Of a stretch of DNA of 64,000 nucleotides, positions 19,090-27,857 are shown one piece after another. The notes beneath the pieces were generated by a model that saw only the letters and a list, made by a program, of their open reading frames with translations, was not told the origin of the DNA and did not search any database. Source of the stretch: Paraburkholderia sp. BCC1886. Its GTDB lineage: Bacteria > Pseudomonadota > Gammaproteobacteria > Burkholderiales > Burkholderiaceae. Numbering within the stretch: position 1 is the stretch's first letter; every line of letters begins with the position of its first letter. A program made the translations under genes and the position numbers. The stretch spans positions 124,001-188,000 of the forward strand of contig NZ_CAAJGK010000034.1 in the NCBI RefSeq assembly GCF_900996245.1, written 5' to 3'.

Positions 19090-19992
19090 TTACGATCGAG
19101 AACTGACGAGTTGCCGCAAGCTCGCGTAAGCCGATCGCGGCAATACATTCTGCGCAATTTTTCTGCTCAACTTCGCGATGCGGAACGAACCGGCGAGAAG
19201 TAGCATTTCACTTGGATGCAGTTTCACTTGCGGATAGTCGCAGAGCGAGGCAAGAAAGTCCGCAGTTTGGCTCAGGGAGTAGGGGCCGTGTTTTCGCTTG
19301 AAACGTATCGAGCCGTAGCGTATGGCGAATCCAGGTTGGGTCGATATGCGGTCCGATGTGCTTTGCAGATCCTGTACATAAGAAGAGTTGCCACAACTGA
19401 AAAAATCTCCGTACTTCCTCGCCATCCGAAGCCATAGATCCCAATCCTGCCAGCACGGTAGTGAATTGTCGAACAGGCCGGCATCGACGAAATGCTCGCG
19501 AGGTGCGAAAACCTGGTTGCCTACGGTGTTCGCAACTTTCAACTGGTCTGCTGTAGTTAGCGTTGATTGTGAAGCCAAAGCCTGGTTGCCCCGACGCACG
19601 ATTTTGATCCCGTCGTAGAGCCCGGCAGCATGAACATTACGATCGCGAAGGTCTTCCCATTTCGCGACGAAATTCCGTATGCGGTCGGCTTCAAAGTAAT
19701 CGTCATCGTCTAACCCCGTCAGGAAATTTCCAGTTGCAGCGTTGATCGCAAAGTTGCGCGCATTGCAAGCGCCGACGCTGACCGGCATATGGATGGGTTT
19801 CACCAGCGACCGTGCGTTCAAATGCTGAAGGTAATTCCGGGTTCCGTCGGTAGAGCCATCGTCGACGACGATAATCTCGATGCGCGCGTGCGATTGATTT
19901 AGAACGGAATCGATAGCCCGCTTCAAAAGTTCGAGCCGATTTTTAGTTGGGATATATACGCTGACTAGCGGCGCCGTACGATTGGTTTGCAT
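19090..19992 (-). CDS. Family 2 glycosyltransferase (EPS block 2)
   Basis: A 300-residue GT2 enzyme from ATG 19992. It has SVYIPTKNRLELLKRAIDSVL, EIIVVDDGSTDGT and LTGLDDDDYFEADRI (metal site). The reading frame stays open to 20076, but 19992 is preferred: GGGGAATCAGCAA lies just before it, the family begins there, and a sigma-54-type promoter overlaps the longer N-terminus. It is divergent from the 20431 gene. GC and codon use are lower than in the flanking core genes, suggesting acquisition. Confidence 0.85.
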   Translation of the reverse strand: MQTNRTAPLVSVYIPTKNRLELLKRAIDSVLNQSHARIEIIVVDDGSTDGTRNYLQHLNARSLVKPIHMPVSVGACNARNFAINAATGNFLTGLDDDDYFEADRIRNFVAKWEDLRDRNVHAAGLYDGIKIVRRGNQALASQSTLTTADQLKVANTVGNQVFAPREHFVDAGLFDNSLPCWQDWDLWLRMARKYGDFFSCGNSSYVQDLQSTSDRISTQPGFAIRYGSIRFKRKHGPYSLSQTADFLASLCDYPQVKLHPSEMLLLAGSFRIAKLSRKIAQNVLPRSAYASLRQLVSSRS

Positions 19993-20055
19993 TTGCTGAT
20001 TCCCCGGGTGGACGCGTAGCGAATTCTCTGTCGCCTGATATTCGACTTGAGATAA

Positions 20056-20072
20056 AGCCAGATCCGTGCCAG
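20056..20072 (-). promoter_or_regulatory. Sigma-54 (-24/-12) promoter of the leftward GT2 gene
   Basis: On the - strand this reads CTGGCACGGATCTGGCT: the -24 element TGGCACG is perfect, and TGGCT matches TTGCW at 4 of 5 positions with exact spacing. The start would be near 20045, 53 nt before the ATG at 19992, which supports that shorter start. Confidence 0.7.
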
Positions 20073-20143
20073 TCACGGCATTGACCGTGTAGGTGTCGAC
20101 GCTGACGACCGGGCTGTATCGGGATCGGAAAAGTCACATATAT

Positions 20144-20209
20144 GTTACGGCTCGCTTTCGAAAAAATTCGATGTTCTATCCACGCAGCGTAACGTCGCTC
20201 CATGTTACG
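20144..20209. promoter_or_regulatory. Half-site cluster between divergent EPS sigma-54 promoters
   Basis: GTTACG at 20144-20149, CGTAACG at 20188-20194 and GTTACG at 20204-20209. The last two form an inverted pair centred about 129 bp from the leftward -24 element and about 78 bp from the rightward one. The cluster lies exactly between the two promoters, as expected of a shared activator site. Confidence 0.5.
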
Positions 20210-20272
20210 GGTACAAACCCGGTCCGTCCGGCGGTATTCCTCGGCTCTCGTCGCGATTGGGCGGTTTATCGG

Positions 20273-20289
20273 TTGGCACGCTTATCGCT
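20273..20289 (+). promoter_or_regulatory. Sigma-54 (-24/-12) promoter of EPS block 2
   Basis: TTGGCACGCTTATCGCT: perfect TGGCACG and TCGCT for TTGCW, GG at 20275-20276 and GC at 20287-20288. A start near 20300 leaves a leader of about 130 nt. It would drive the genes at 20431-24603. Confidence 0.72.
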
Positions 20290-20430
20290 TATTGTCGATC
20301 CTACGGCGTGGTGAGGATATGACGGCGGCGCAGAGAACAGGTGGCACTGTAATCGAAGTGGAATCTCTATTTCTAGAACCGCGTTACTTGAACGTTTTAA
20401 TAAAAACTAGATCTTATCGAGGGGTGGGGT

Positions 20431-21255
20431 ATGAGATGGATAGTTGGCGCTCGCGCAAGGCTGGACGCGATTTTAACCGAAGCTAAGTGGCTCGCCTTCA
20501 GGAAACAGTCTCGCTCGTTGAAAACCGATATGCGGATTGCCGTGAGCCTGACATCCTATCCCCCGCGTTTCAAAACCCTTCATCTAACGCTAAAAACGAT
20601 TTTGTTGCAGAGCATACGCCCATGTGCGGTGGTTTTATGGATTGCGAAGGAAGATTTCCATCTCCTGCCAGTCAACGTTCTCCTGCTTGAGAAGTGGGGG
20701 CTAACAATCCGCATTTGCGACAATCTGCGATCCTATAAAAAACTCATTCCCGCGCTGTCAGCATATAAAGGGTTGGCAGTGGTGACAGCCGACGACGACG
20801 TCGTTTATTGGAAGAGGTGGCTAGCCGATCTGGCTTCCGAGTACAGAGAAGGATATCCCGAGATACTTTGTCACCGGATGCACGTCGTCAAGACCGACTC
20901 GGAAGGCTTACCTGCAAAATACAATGACTGGCAGTGGTGCTCCGAGTCTTTGCAGTCGAGTCCATTGAACTTTGCGACCGGGGTCGGCGGAGTTCTGTAC
21001 CCACCGTCGGCATTCGATGGTGAAGCAGTTAATGTGCAGAAGATGGCGGGTCTCTGTCCGCGAGGGGACGATATCTGGTTTTACTGGATGGCAAGGTCGA
21101 AAGGCATATTCGTACGCAAGGTGCGGTCCAGCGGGACAATCAGATTCTGGCGCGGTTCGCAGGACGTAGCTCTATGGAAATCTAACATCGAAAGTGATGA
21201 GAACGACGCCCAGATTGCAGCCATGCTGGAAGAATATGGATTCGAGCGCTACTGA
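20431..21255 (+). CDS. Glycosyltransferase-like protein (GT-A type, EPS block 2)
   Basis: A 274-residue protein with IAVSLTSYPPRFKTLHLTLKTIL near 35-57, VVTADDDVVYWKRW near 115 (an acidic DDD metal-site pattern) and GVGGVLYPPSAF. This is the layout of small cytoplasmic glycosyltransferases that start SLTSYPxR. GGGGTGGGGT precedes the ATG. The stop overlaps the start of the flippase gene (TGATG), so the two are coupled. Donor sugar unknown. Confidence 0.72.
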   Translation: MRWIVGARARLDAILTEAKWLAFRKQSRSLKTDMRIAVSLTSYPPRFKTLHLTLKTILLQSIRPCAVVLWIAKEDFHLLPVNVLLLEKWGLTIRICDNLRSYKKLIPALSAYKGLAVVTADDDVVYWKRWLADLASEYREGYPEILCHRMHVVKTDSEGLPAKYNDWQWCSESLQSSPLNFATGVGGVLYPPSAFDGEAVNVQKMAGLCPRGDDIWFYWMARSKGIFVRKVRSSGTIRFWRGSQDVALWKSNIESDENDAQIAAMLEEYGFERY

Positions 21256-22667
21256 TGACACTTATTAATAACGCTAAATGGGTTGGCATTTCGCAATTCT
21301 CCCGGGTTGGTTTTCAACTGGTTGGGATGTTGCTTCTGGCAAGGCTTCTTGGTCCTGCCGACTATGGTGTCATGGCGATGGCAATGGTTGTCGTCAATCT
21401 GGCTAACCTTTTGCGAGATCTGGGGACCTCGGCCGCCGTTGTCCAGAGGACGCTTCTCGATGAGGACGAAAAAGCGACGATCTTCTGGCTGAATTTCGGC
21501 GTAGGTATTCTCATGCTTGCTCTGGTCCTGACATTCGCCGCATTCTCAGGGTACGTGTTTAAATCCGAAAAACTTCCTGAAGTTCTGTGTTTGCTGGCCG
21601 TGAGTTTCCCCATTTCGGCGAGTTCTGCCGTGCATCAGGCCTTGCTCGAGCGTCAGTCACGTTTCAAATTGCTGGCAAGGATCGAGATTTTGTCGTCGGT
21701 ATTCGGCCTCTGTACGGCTATTGTGCTGGCGCACCTTAAATTTGGTGTTTTCTGTCTTCCATTTCAGTTGTTGGCAGCGTCGATTCTGTCATCGGCGCAG
21801 CTATGGATTGCCAGCCGCTGGCGTCCGGCGGCAAGATTTTGCGTCGAGTCGTTCAGGAATATGTCTGGTTATAGCGGGAATCTGGCCGTTTTTAATTTTA
21901 TTAATTACCTTGCGCGAAATTCGGACAGTATGGTGATAGGGAGGGCGCTTGGCGATCTGCAATTGGGAATTTATTCCCAGGCATATCGAATCATGCTATT
22001 CCCTCTCCAGAACATGACATTCGTTGCAACCAGAGCTTTGTTCCCAGTAATGAGCCGGCATCAGGATGATCCGTCCACGCTTCGTGCCTTATACATGAAG
22101 ACCGTCATGATGGTCGTGGCCGTCACTGGACCGCTGATGGGCGGGATTTGGGTGTTGAGGGCCGAGTTTGTTCAAGTCGTATTCGGCGACCGGTGGTCCC
22201 CGGTCATACCCGTTCTAGCATGGCTTGCGCCGGTTGGTTTTTTACAATCGATAGTCAGTACCACTGGCGTTGTGTTCATGGCCACCGGCCAGACAAACAA
22301 GTTGATGAAGCTGGGTCTAATTGCCACGTTTCTTCAGGTTGGCGCGTTCGTTATTGGGTCCCGGTGGGATGTCACGCATGTCGCAGCGATGTATTGTTTT
22401 GCAAATGTTATTAATTTCTTCGTGGCCATGAATGCAACGATGAAAGAGTTGAAATCCAGTCTTATGTTCCTCATGAGGCAACTGGTTTGGCCTGTTTTAG
22501 CTTGCGCGATTATGCTCGCTTGTATCAAGTTGCTTCGGGAGCAACTCGTGTACTTCGGGGAGGGCGATCTTTGCATCGCATTACTCGTGTCGCTTGCTGG
22601 CGCGGCTGTTTATGGAATAAGTGGATTTCGGTGGATAAAAAGAACGATCTTTACTTTTAGAACCTGA
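21255..22667 (+). CDS. Wzx-type lipid-linked oligosaccharide flippase
   Basis: A 470-residue protein with about 12-14 membrane segments, starting NAKWVGISQFSRVGFQLVGMLLLARLLGPADYG, the signature of the MOP/polysaccharide transporter family (MVIGRALGDLQLGIYSQAYRI also fits). It would flip undecaprenyl-linked repeat units across the inner membrane. It is the only flippase seen in the window: block 1 has polymerase, co-polymerase and channel but no flippase. That argues the two blocks serve one polymer. Confidence 0.88.
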   Translation: MTLINNAKWVGISQFSRVGFQLVGMLLLARLLGPADYGVMAMAMVVVNLANLLRDLGTSAAVVQRTLLDEDEKATIFWLNFGVGILMLALVLTFAAFSGYVFKSEKLPEVLCLLAVSFPISASSAVHQALLERQSRFKLLARIEILSSVFGLCTAIVLAHLKFGVFCLPFQLLAASILSSAQLWIASRWRPAARFCVESFRNMSGYSGNLAVFNFINYLARNSDSMVIGRALGDLQLGIYSQAYRIMLFPLQNMTFVATRALFPVMSRHQDDPSTLRALYMKTVMMVVAVTGPLMGGIWVLRAEFVQVVFGDRWSPVIPVLAWLAPVGFLQSIVSTTGVVFMATGQTNKLMKLGLIATFLQVGAFVIGSRWDVTHVAAMYCFANVINFFVAMNATMKELKSSLMFLMRQLVWPVLACAIMLACIKLLREQLVYFGEGDLCIALLVSLAGAAVYGISGFRWIKRTIFTFRT

Positions 22668-22740
22668 AAAATCGGGGCGCTGATTGCGTTGAGTGTGACA
22701 CATTCAGCCCGGTGGAATATTTTGCGATCGAAGGGGGCGC

Positions 22741-23658
22741 ATGAAAACCAAGGGATATCTGGTGGTTGCATTTGGCGCAGATCGTTATATCAATCTGGCC
22801 ATTGCACTCGGGCGTTCATTGCTGCTCCATGAGCCAGATACTCCGCGTGCGGTAGTCACTGACTGCGCTCGAACCGAACTGAGTCAGATATTTACGCACG
22901 TTATCCCTTACGATGCCTCGTTCGGGTCCGATGTGCTGCAAAAGATGCATATCGACCTCTATTCGCCTTTCGACGAGACGCTGTTCATCGATAGCGACTG
23001 CCTCGTGGTGCGGCCTTTGATTCACGTCTGGAAGAGATTTGAAGGTAGGTACTTTGGTGCGATGGGGAGCCGATATCTTCGTTCCGGAGATCGGGACAAC
23101 TTTCTCAATGTTGAACGGACTCTTAGGAATTTTCGGGTCGACTCGTTGCCGAAATTTAATGGCGGAGTCTATTATTTTTCGAGGTCGGATGAATCGAATA
23201 GGTTCTTCGAATACGCCCGCAGTTTGATTCCTCGCCACGACGAATTTTGTGACGCGAGTTTCCGGGGCGTACCTGCGGACGAAGCGCTGTATAGCGTCGC
23301 GATGGCCGCTCACGGAATTGAGCTCGTCGATTTTTGCGAAGCCGGAATGTACACGCCGATTGGATCAAAAGGAAAAATCGAGGTCGACGTTTTTGCAAAG
23401 AGAAGTTACTTTGTTAAAGAGGGGCGTGCTGTCAGACCGGACATCGTTCACTTTGCCGGGACTTGGGCTGACACGTTTACCTATGCACGGGAGTGCCGCC
23501 GCTTAACGTTAGGAACAGAACTCACGCGTTCCCGGACAATCAGGCAAAACGCCAAAATATACGCCGATTCGTTTATAGCGACGGTATTGAAGAAGTGTCG
23601 AAAGTGGCTGACGATTCCTCGCCGGGTCTTACGGAAAGCCGTTTTAAATTCCGCATGA
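22741..23658 (+). CDS. GT8-like nucleotide-sugar transferase
   Basis: A 305-residue protein: GYLVVAFGADRYINLAIALGRSL at the N-terminus, ETLFIDSDCLVV (metal-binding D-x-D) near 80-90 and FNGGVYYFSRSD near 140. These motifs resemble GT8/glycogenin-like transferases. GAAGGGGGCGC precedes the ATG. The 73-nt gap after the flippase gene shows no clear promoter, so it is probably in the same transcript. The C-terminal part is strongly basic and may contact the membrane. Confidence 0.72.
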   Translation: MKTKGYLVVAFGADRYINLAIALGRSLLLHEPDTPRAVVTDCARTELSQIFTHVIPYDASFGSDVLQKMHIDLYSPFDETLFIDSDCLVVRPLIHVWKRFEGRYFGAMGSRYLRSGDRDNFLNVERTLRNFRVDSLPKFNGGVYYFSRSDESNRFFEYARSLIPRHDEFCDASFRGVPADEALYSVAMAAHGIELVDFCEAGMYTPIGSKGKIEVDVFAKRSYFVKEGRAVRPDIVHFAGTWADTFTYARECRRLTLGTELTRSRTIRQNAKIYADSFIATVLKKCRKWLTIPRRVLRKAVLNSA

Positions 23659-23808
23659 TCTTTCTTTTCTCTGCGCATGCGACAGGTCGTTCTACTGTCT
23701 TTCCAGGGTTTAGGCCGGCAGGTGCGTGACGATTGCATTGACTTCGTTGCCTACGTTCATCGTCGTAACACCAAAACCAGAGCGCAGGATCCGAGAGAAA
23801 ACGTGACT

Positions 23809-24603
23809 ATGAAAGTTGCCGCTCATCTTTGGAAATCGAATTTCCTGGCAAGTCGACTGTCTCCCAGGCATCGGGCCGCGCTTCGATACTTAGGGTGGGC
23901 GGACAGCGTGTTTCGCTGGCGCGTCAGCAGGGCTGACTGCCCGCTTTGTGGCGGCCGTTTTTTCTTGTCTCTGGCGGCTAGTCCGTTCATGACGCGCTGT
24001 TTGTCGTGTGCAAACAATGCGACTAACCTCGCGATTATTCCGGTAGTCAAAACGGAAATGTCTAGCAGGAATATCGACGTAGCCTGGGAAATGTCCACTT
24101 ACGGCGCAGTACTTGAATTTATGAGAGGAGCCATCGGCGACGTCATTTCGAGCGAGTTCTTTCCGGGCATCCCTTCTGGAGAGAGAGTCGATGGCGTCCT
24201 TAGTGAAGACGTGCAAAAACTGTCGTTTGGAGATGAAACGCTCGACTTGATCACATCCAATCAGGTGTTCGAGCATGTGTCCGACGATACGGAGGGCTAT
24301 CGCGAGTGCTACAGGGTACTAAAGAAGAATGGCTTACTTTTATTCACAGTTCCACTTTACGAGCACGAGGAGACAAAGCAACTCGCGGTTCTTACGAAAG
24401 CTGGAGTAGAGATTTTCGGCGAACCGGAATACCACGATAGCAGGACTGCCGGGCCAAAATCGGCGCTTACTTTTTGGCGACACAGCGTTCACGACATCTG
24501 CTCCCGGGTCGCCAAAGCGGGTTTCCAGGTACAGTTGGTCGACGTCGTGATTGCGCCGGGGCAAAAAAATCCAGTGCAGGTTATTCGCGCGGCCAAGCAT
24601 TGA
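23809..24603 (+). CDS. Class I SAM-dependent methyltransferase with Cys cluster (EPS block 2)
   Basis: 264 residues from ATG 23809; the frame is open from 23677, but the upstream part looks non-coding. A CPLCGG...CLSCANN pair of Cys-x2-Cys motifs (about 44-66) could bind zinc. The Methyltransf_11-like core includes FGDETLDLITSNQVFEHVSDD and ECYRVLKKNGLLLFTVPLYEHEE. It may methylate a sugar of the repeat unit or cap the chain; the substrate is unproven. It is the last gene of EPS block 2. Confidence 0.7.
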   Translation: MKVAAHLWKSNFLASRLSPRHRAALRYLGWADSVFRWRVSRADCPLCGGRFFLSLAASPFMTRCLSCANNATNLAIIPVVKTEMSSRNIDVAWEMSTYGAVLEFMRGAIGDVISSEFFPGIPSGERVDGVLSEDVQKLSFGDETLDLITSNQVFEHVSDDTEGYRECYRVLKKNGLLLFTVPLYEHEETKQLAVLTKAGVEIFGEPEYHDSRTAGPKSALTFWRHSVHDICSRVAKAGFQVQLVDVVIAPGQKNPVQVIRAAKH

Positions 24604-24701
24604 GCGTTGGCCCGGTCGCACTGGACATGATCCGTCCGGCTCTAGCAGTAGCGACTCAGTTTTCACTGATGGGCCGGTGACCGATGGGTCTGTAACGCCG
24701 C

Positions 24702-24914
24702 TTAAGCCTCCCCCCGCTCCGCCTCAAACCGATCCAACTCCCCCAACAAATCCTTAACCTGAAACCACTGCATAGCCGTCAACGGAAACTCCTCCTGGAT
24801 CCGTTGCAGTCTCTTCCTCCAGTACGAAGGAGCCAGTACGGGCTCTCCGCGGAACGCTGTTAGCGACGGAGCCATCACGCGCGAGACGTGGGCGATGTCG
24901 TCATCCATAGTCAT
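24702..24914 (-). CDS. Hypothetical 70-aa protein
   Basis: A small acidic/amphipathic protein (APSYWRKRLQRIQEEFPL, WFQVKDLLGELDRFE) with biased codon use and GGGGG about 9 nt before its ATG. It resembles short conserved hypothetical proteins of Burkholderiaceae, but I cannot assign a family. It converges on the methyltransferase gene. Confidence 0.5.
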   Translation of the reverse strand: MTMDDDIAHVSRVMAPSLTAFRGEPVLAPSYWRKRLQRIQEEFPLTAMQWFQVKDLLGELDRFEAERGEA

Positions 24915-25692
24915 TACTGAACCCCCGAAGTATCGTAGTTTAGTTATGGCCGATCGATTGGCACGCTTGAGATAAGACGAGTTCGGAGCACTTGCAGAGC
25001 GGCGGGGCTATCTTAAGAAATCCGAATCGCTCGGTCAAGGTTTCTGACAGACCGCGAGGAGAGAAAAACGCCAACATTACATTTGCATTTCAGTAAATAG
25101 CGTGTTGCTTCGCAACACTCGGCGATGCGAATGAGTAAGAAGTAGTCTCGACCATGCAACGAGCTGGCGATGCAACGCAACTCAATGTTCTCGATCGGCC
25201 AATGCGCACATCTAAAGTGCATAAGAACACGCTGAGCGCATACGCTCTACGTTGCCGGGAACGAATTGTCGAGAAGGAAATTGGCGCAAAAGAACCCGAA
25301 TTACTAAAGGAGAAACCTTTGTCGCCAGGCACCTTGGCGACCCAAAGAAATCCGGCAGCAACCATGTCGCACCAGCCACAAAAAGACCTTCGCTATAATT
25401 CGCGCGACTAAGCTTCGAGATGTCCTTCCCAAAAAAATTCTGGTTTAAATTGCTTCTGCCGGTCAACAGGACGGCGCGGGTTTGACAGCCCCGTCAGCGT
25501 TGAATCGCGCTACCTGCGAAAGAGGCTAGCGCTCACCTAAACACGCCGCTTCAATGTGCGGGCCGGGGCGAGGGGGTCGCAAGGCGCGCCGGTTATGGTT
25601 TAACGCCCGGTCTGTCAACCTCGTCACGTGCCCGCTCACCCATTCAAGTAACGCATGTCGGGCGGTTTAATGGAGCAATCGGGAATCGCATC
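24915..25692. other. Gene-poor, relatively AT-rich stretch
   Basis: Three overlapping short ORFs (25154-25411 +, 25090-25365 -, 25212-25466 -) lack ribosome sites and recognisable sequence, and I do not accept them. No RNA gene or strong hairpin was recognised. The last 100 bp probably hold the promoter of the gene at 25693. Confidence 0.5.
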
Positions 25693-26172
25693 ATGAGCAA
25701 ATCAGCAGAACCTCCGCCTCTTACGCAGTCTCATACCAGTGGTCACGAACCAAATGCCAAACGTATCGCTCGCGCCGCGGCCGAGTTGAGCAGGAGACAT
25801 ACCACGCGCTTCGCGCATCTCGCCGCGCTGGCGAGAACCCTCGAGTCGTACATTCCGTCGAACGCAAAGAAGCAGGGCGAGTACGCGCAATTGGCGCGCA
25901 TGCTCGTCGAATTCGCGGACCAGTTCCGGCAGGACGCGGAGATCGACGACATCGTGTTTTCTATCATCACGCACGATACGCAAGACCTGCTCGACGACGA
26001 TGTCCGTGCGCGTTTTCTTGAACGCGCATCGCGCCACACCCAAGCGGCAGCGCCGGCGGGTGGTGGAAAACCGATGCATGCGAAAGACAACAAGATCTTG
26101 AAGCCGCTCGGCGCCAGACTTCGCAAACCTGCAAAGAAGCCGTCGACGCGCGCGGTCGCGACGACGCATTGA
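25693..26172 (+). CDS. Hypothetical 159-aa protein
   Basis: A hydrophilic protein: an N-terminal polar linker, an alpha-helical middle (NAKRIARAAAELSRRH through LARMLVEFADQFRQDAEIDDIVFSI) and a basic Lys/Arg-rich tail (LRKPAKKPSTR). Codon use matches host genes, so it is probably real. No signal, membrane segment or known domain is visible. It is followed by a hairpin (26210-26235). Confidence 0.55.
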   Translation: MSKSAEPPPLTQSHTSGHEPNAKRIARAAAELSRRHTTRFAHLAALARTLESYIPSNAKKQGEYAQLARMLVEFADQFRQDAEIDDIVFSIITHDTQDLLDDDVRARFLERASRHTQAAAPAGGGKPMHAKDNKILKPLGARLRKPAKKPSTRAVATTH

Positions 26173-26209
26173 CGACCAGCTAGCGCGACCCGTCGCGATA
26201 GAACGAGAA

Positions 26210-26235
26210 GAATGGCGCATGAAGTCGCGCCATTC
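26210..26235. terminator. Hairpin between convergent hypothetical genes
   Basis: GAATGGCGC (26210-26218) and GCGCCATTC (26227-26235) form a 9-bp stem with an 8-nt loop between two converging ORFs. No T-tract, so termination is likely only from position. Confidence 0.4.
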
Positions 26236-26244
26236 CTCAGCACG

Positions 26245-26502
26245 TCAACTATGAATCAGCGACACGACCGAAGCTGCAATTCCCGCGGGAAAAGCCAATA
26301 GCGCACCCGCTGCCATTCGCCGGAGCTTTCGTGCTCGCGAGGCTTCGGTTCGACCCAATGCACGATGCGGTTGCCATTCCAGAAACAGCAATCTTCCACC
26401 ATGCCGGGCACTTGCCCAAAAGAACGTGTACAAACTGGTCAAAGCATAGAAGCAGCAATAGGCGAAGCAGAGCCACGATAGGCTCTTCAGAGCAATCGTC
26501 AT
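26245..26502 (-). CDS. Hypothetical 85-aa membrane protein
   Basis: Two hydrophobic segments, SLSWLCFAYCCFYALTSLYTF near the N-terminus and AAGALLAFPAGIAASVVSLI at the C-terminus, joined by a basic loop. It is preferred to a longer overlapping frame on the same strand (to 26632) that lacks protein-like composition. The ribosome site is weak. Function unknown. Confidence 0.4.
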   Translation of the reverse strand: MTIALKSLSWLCFAYCCFYALTSLYTFFWASARHGGRLLFLEWQPHRALGRTEASRARKLRRMAAGALLAFPAGIAASVVSLIHS

Positions 26503-26701
26503 AAGGGTCCCGTAGCGTGTGTATCACTCGTCGAATCGAGCGACTATTTTTGTCGATCGGTACAAGTCCGATCGCATAGCTTGCAATAGCGATCAAGCTA
26601 AATTTGTGCCATGCAGCAATGAAGCCTTTCATGGCCGCTGTTCAGGTCACTAGCTGCTGAAAATATCAAAGCGTTCCCAACGGGGCCACGCCGTTATCGG
26701 G

Positions 26702-26719
26702 CGACGTTACGTAACGTCG
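26702..26719. repeat. 18-bp perfect palindrome CGACGTTACGTAACGTCG
   Basis: A perfect palindrome across the stop codon of the LysR gene. It contains the CGTTACG and CGTAACG half-sites also found beside the EPS sigma-54 promoters. No sigma-54 promoter was found nearby, so it may be unrelated, a decoy, or a remote site. Confidence 0.5.
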
Positions 26720-27591
26720 TCGACCATCGCGACTGCCTTCCGCCCGATCCACTGTTGAAACAACTGCATTGCCGGCGTTACCGGTTTGCCTTTCAACCAG
26801 GTCAGCCAATATGAACCCGCCTGTACCTCGACCGCGAACGGGCGGACCAGTCGTCCGGTATTCAACTCATGCTCGAACATCGAAGCCGGTGCTAGTGCGA
26901 TTCCCGCACCTTGCATTGCGGCTTCCACCATCAATCGCGACGAGTCGAACACCGGCCCGCGAACCGGTCGCGGCGAAATGCCCGCGGCCGTGAACCAGTT
27001 CGTCCAGTCGTCCACGCGGTAGGAGCGCAGCAAGGTGGCGTCGACGAGATCGTCCGGGGTGTGCAAGCGTGCGGCGATTTCCGGCGAGCACAGCAGCGCG
27101 AGCGGCGCATCGAGCAGGCGGGTAGCGAGCGATCCCGGCCAGGTGCCATCGCCGAAACGGATCGCGAAGTCGAGTCCTTCGGTAGCAAAGTCGACGAGGT
27201 TGTTGTTGGTCTGAAGCCGCAGTTCGACGAACGGATGCGCGGCGCGAAACGAGCCGAGTCGCGGCATCAGCCAGCCGACTGCGAAGGTGCCCACTACGCC
27301 CACGGTCAGCACCTCATGAAAGTGGCCGCCTTCGAACTGCTTGAGCACGGCTTCGATACGGTCGAACGCATCGGTCAGCACGGGACGAAGCGCGAGGCCT
27401 TCGTCGGTCATCGCGAGGCCGCGCGGCAGACGCTTGAATAACGCAGTGCCGAGCTTCTCCTCCAGAGAGCGAACCTGCTGACTCACGGCCGCTTGCGTCA
27501 CGTTCAGTTCGAGCGCGGCACGCGTGAAGCTCAAATGCCGTGCGGACGATTCGAAAGCGCGCAACGCGTTCAGCGGGAGATTCGGTCTCAT
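26707..27591 (-). CDS. LysR-family transcriptional regulator (GcvA-like)
   Basis: A 294-residue LTTR. The N-terminal winged helix-turn-helix spans about 3-62 (LSFTRAALELNVTQAAVSQQVRSLE), followed by a substrate-binding domain with FAVGWLMPRLGSF and DFAIRFGDGTWPG, the pattern of the GcvA/AmpR-like subgroup. No divergent target gene lies close by; the gap to 27858 holds nothing recognised. Effector unknown. Confidence 0.88.
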   Translation of the reverse strand: MRPNLPLNALRAFESSARHLSFTRAALELNVTQAAVSQQVRSLEEKLGTALFKRLPRGLAMTDEGLALRPVLTDAFDRIEAVLKQFEGGHFHEVLTVGVVGTFAVGWLMPRLGSFRAAHPFVELRLQTNNNLVDFATEGLDFAIRFGDGTWPGSLATRLLDAPLALLCSPEIAARLHTPDDLVDATLLRSYRVDDWTNWFTAAGISPRPVRGPVFDSSRLMVEAAMQGAGIALAPASMFEHELNTGRLVRPFAVEVQAGSYWLTWLKGKPVTPAMQLFQQWIGRKAVAMVDDVT

Positions 27592-27857
27592 GGCGGCGAT
27601 GGTGGGTTTTTATGAGGGAGGTAAGTTAGCATTGTTTGGTGCGACTGCGTTGGAGGCACTGCACGTAGTGACTCACTGTTTCAGATGCCAGAGTGCCGTA
27701 CTGATCAGGACGCTTGGAGCACATTTGACAAATCAACCGGTCTCCGCCAGAATTCTTCTTGCCCAAGGGCCACGAAACATACCTGACTAGCAACAGACGG
27801 TCGGCTATCCGTGGACTTGGGCATTTTTATTTGTGCGCACTCATTGCAGTCTAACGA

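Noticed and set aside
22700..22740. Possible sigma-54 promoter (TGGAATATTTTGCG) before the GT8-like gene
   Set aside because: GG and GC elements are 2 bp too close; RpoN promoters do not tolerate this.
25090..25466. Three short overlapping ORFs in the 24.9-25.7 kb gap
   Set aside because: They contradict one another, lack ribosome sites and show no protein-like pattern.
26249..26632. 127-aa frame overlapping the 85-aa membrane ORF
   Set aside because: Mixed, non-family-like composition; the 85-aa frame has two coherent membrane segments instead.
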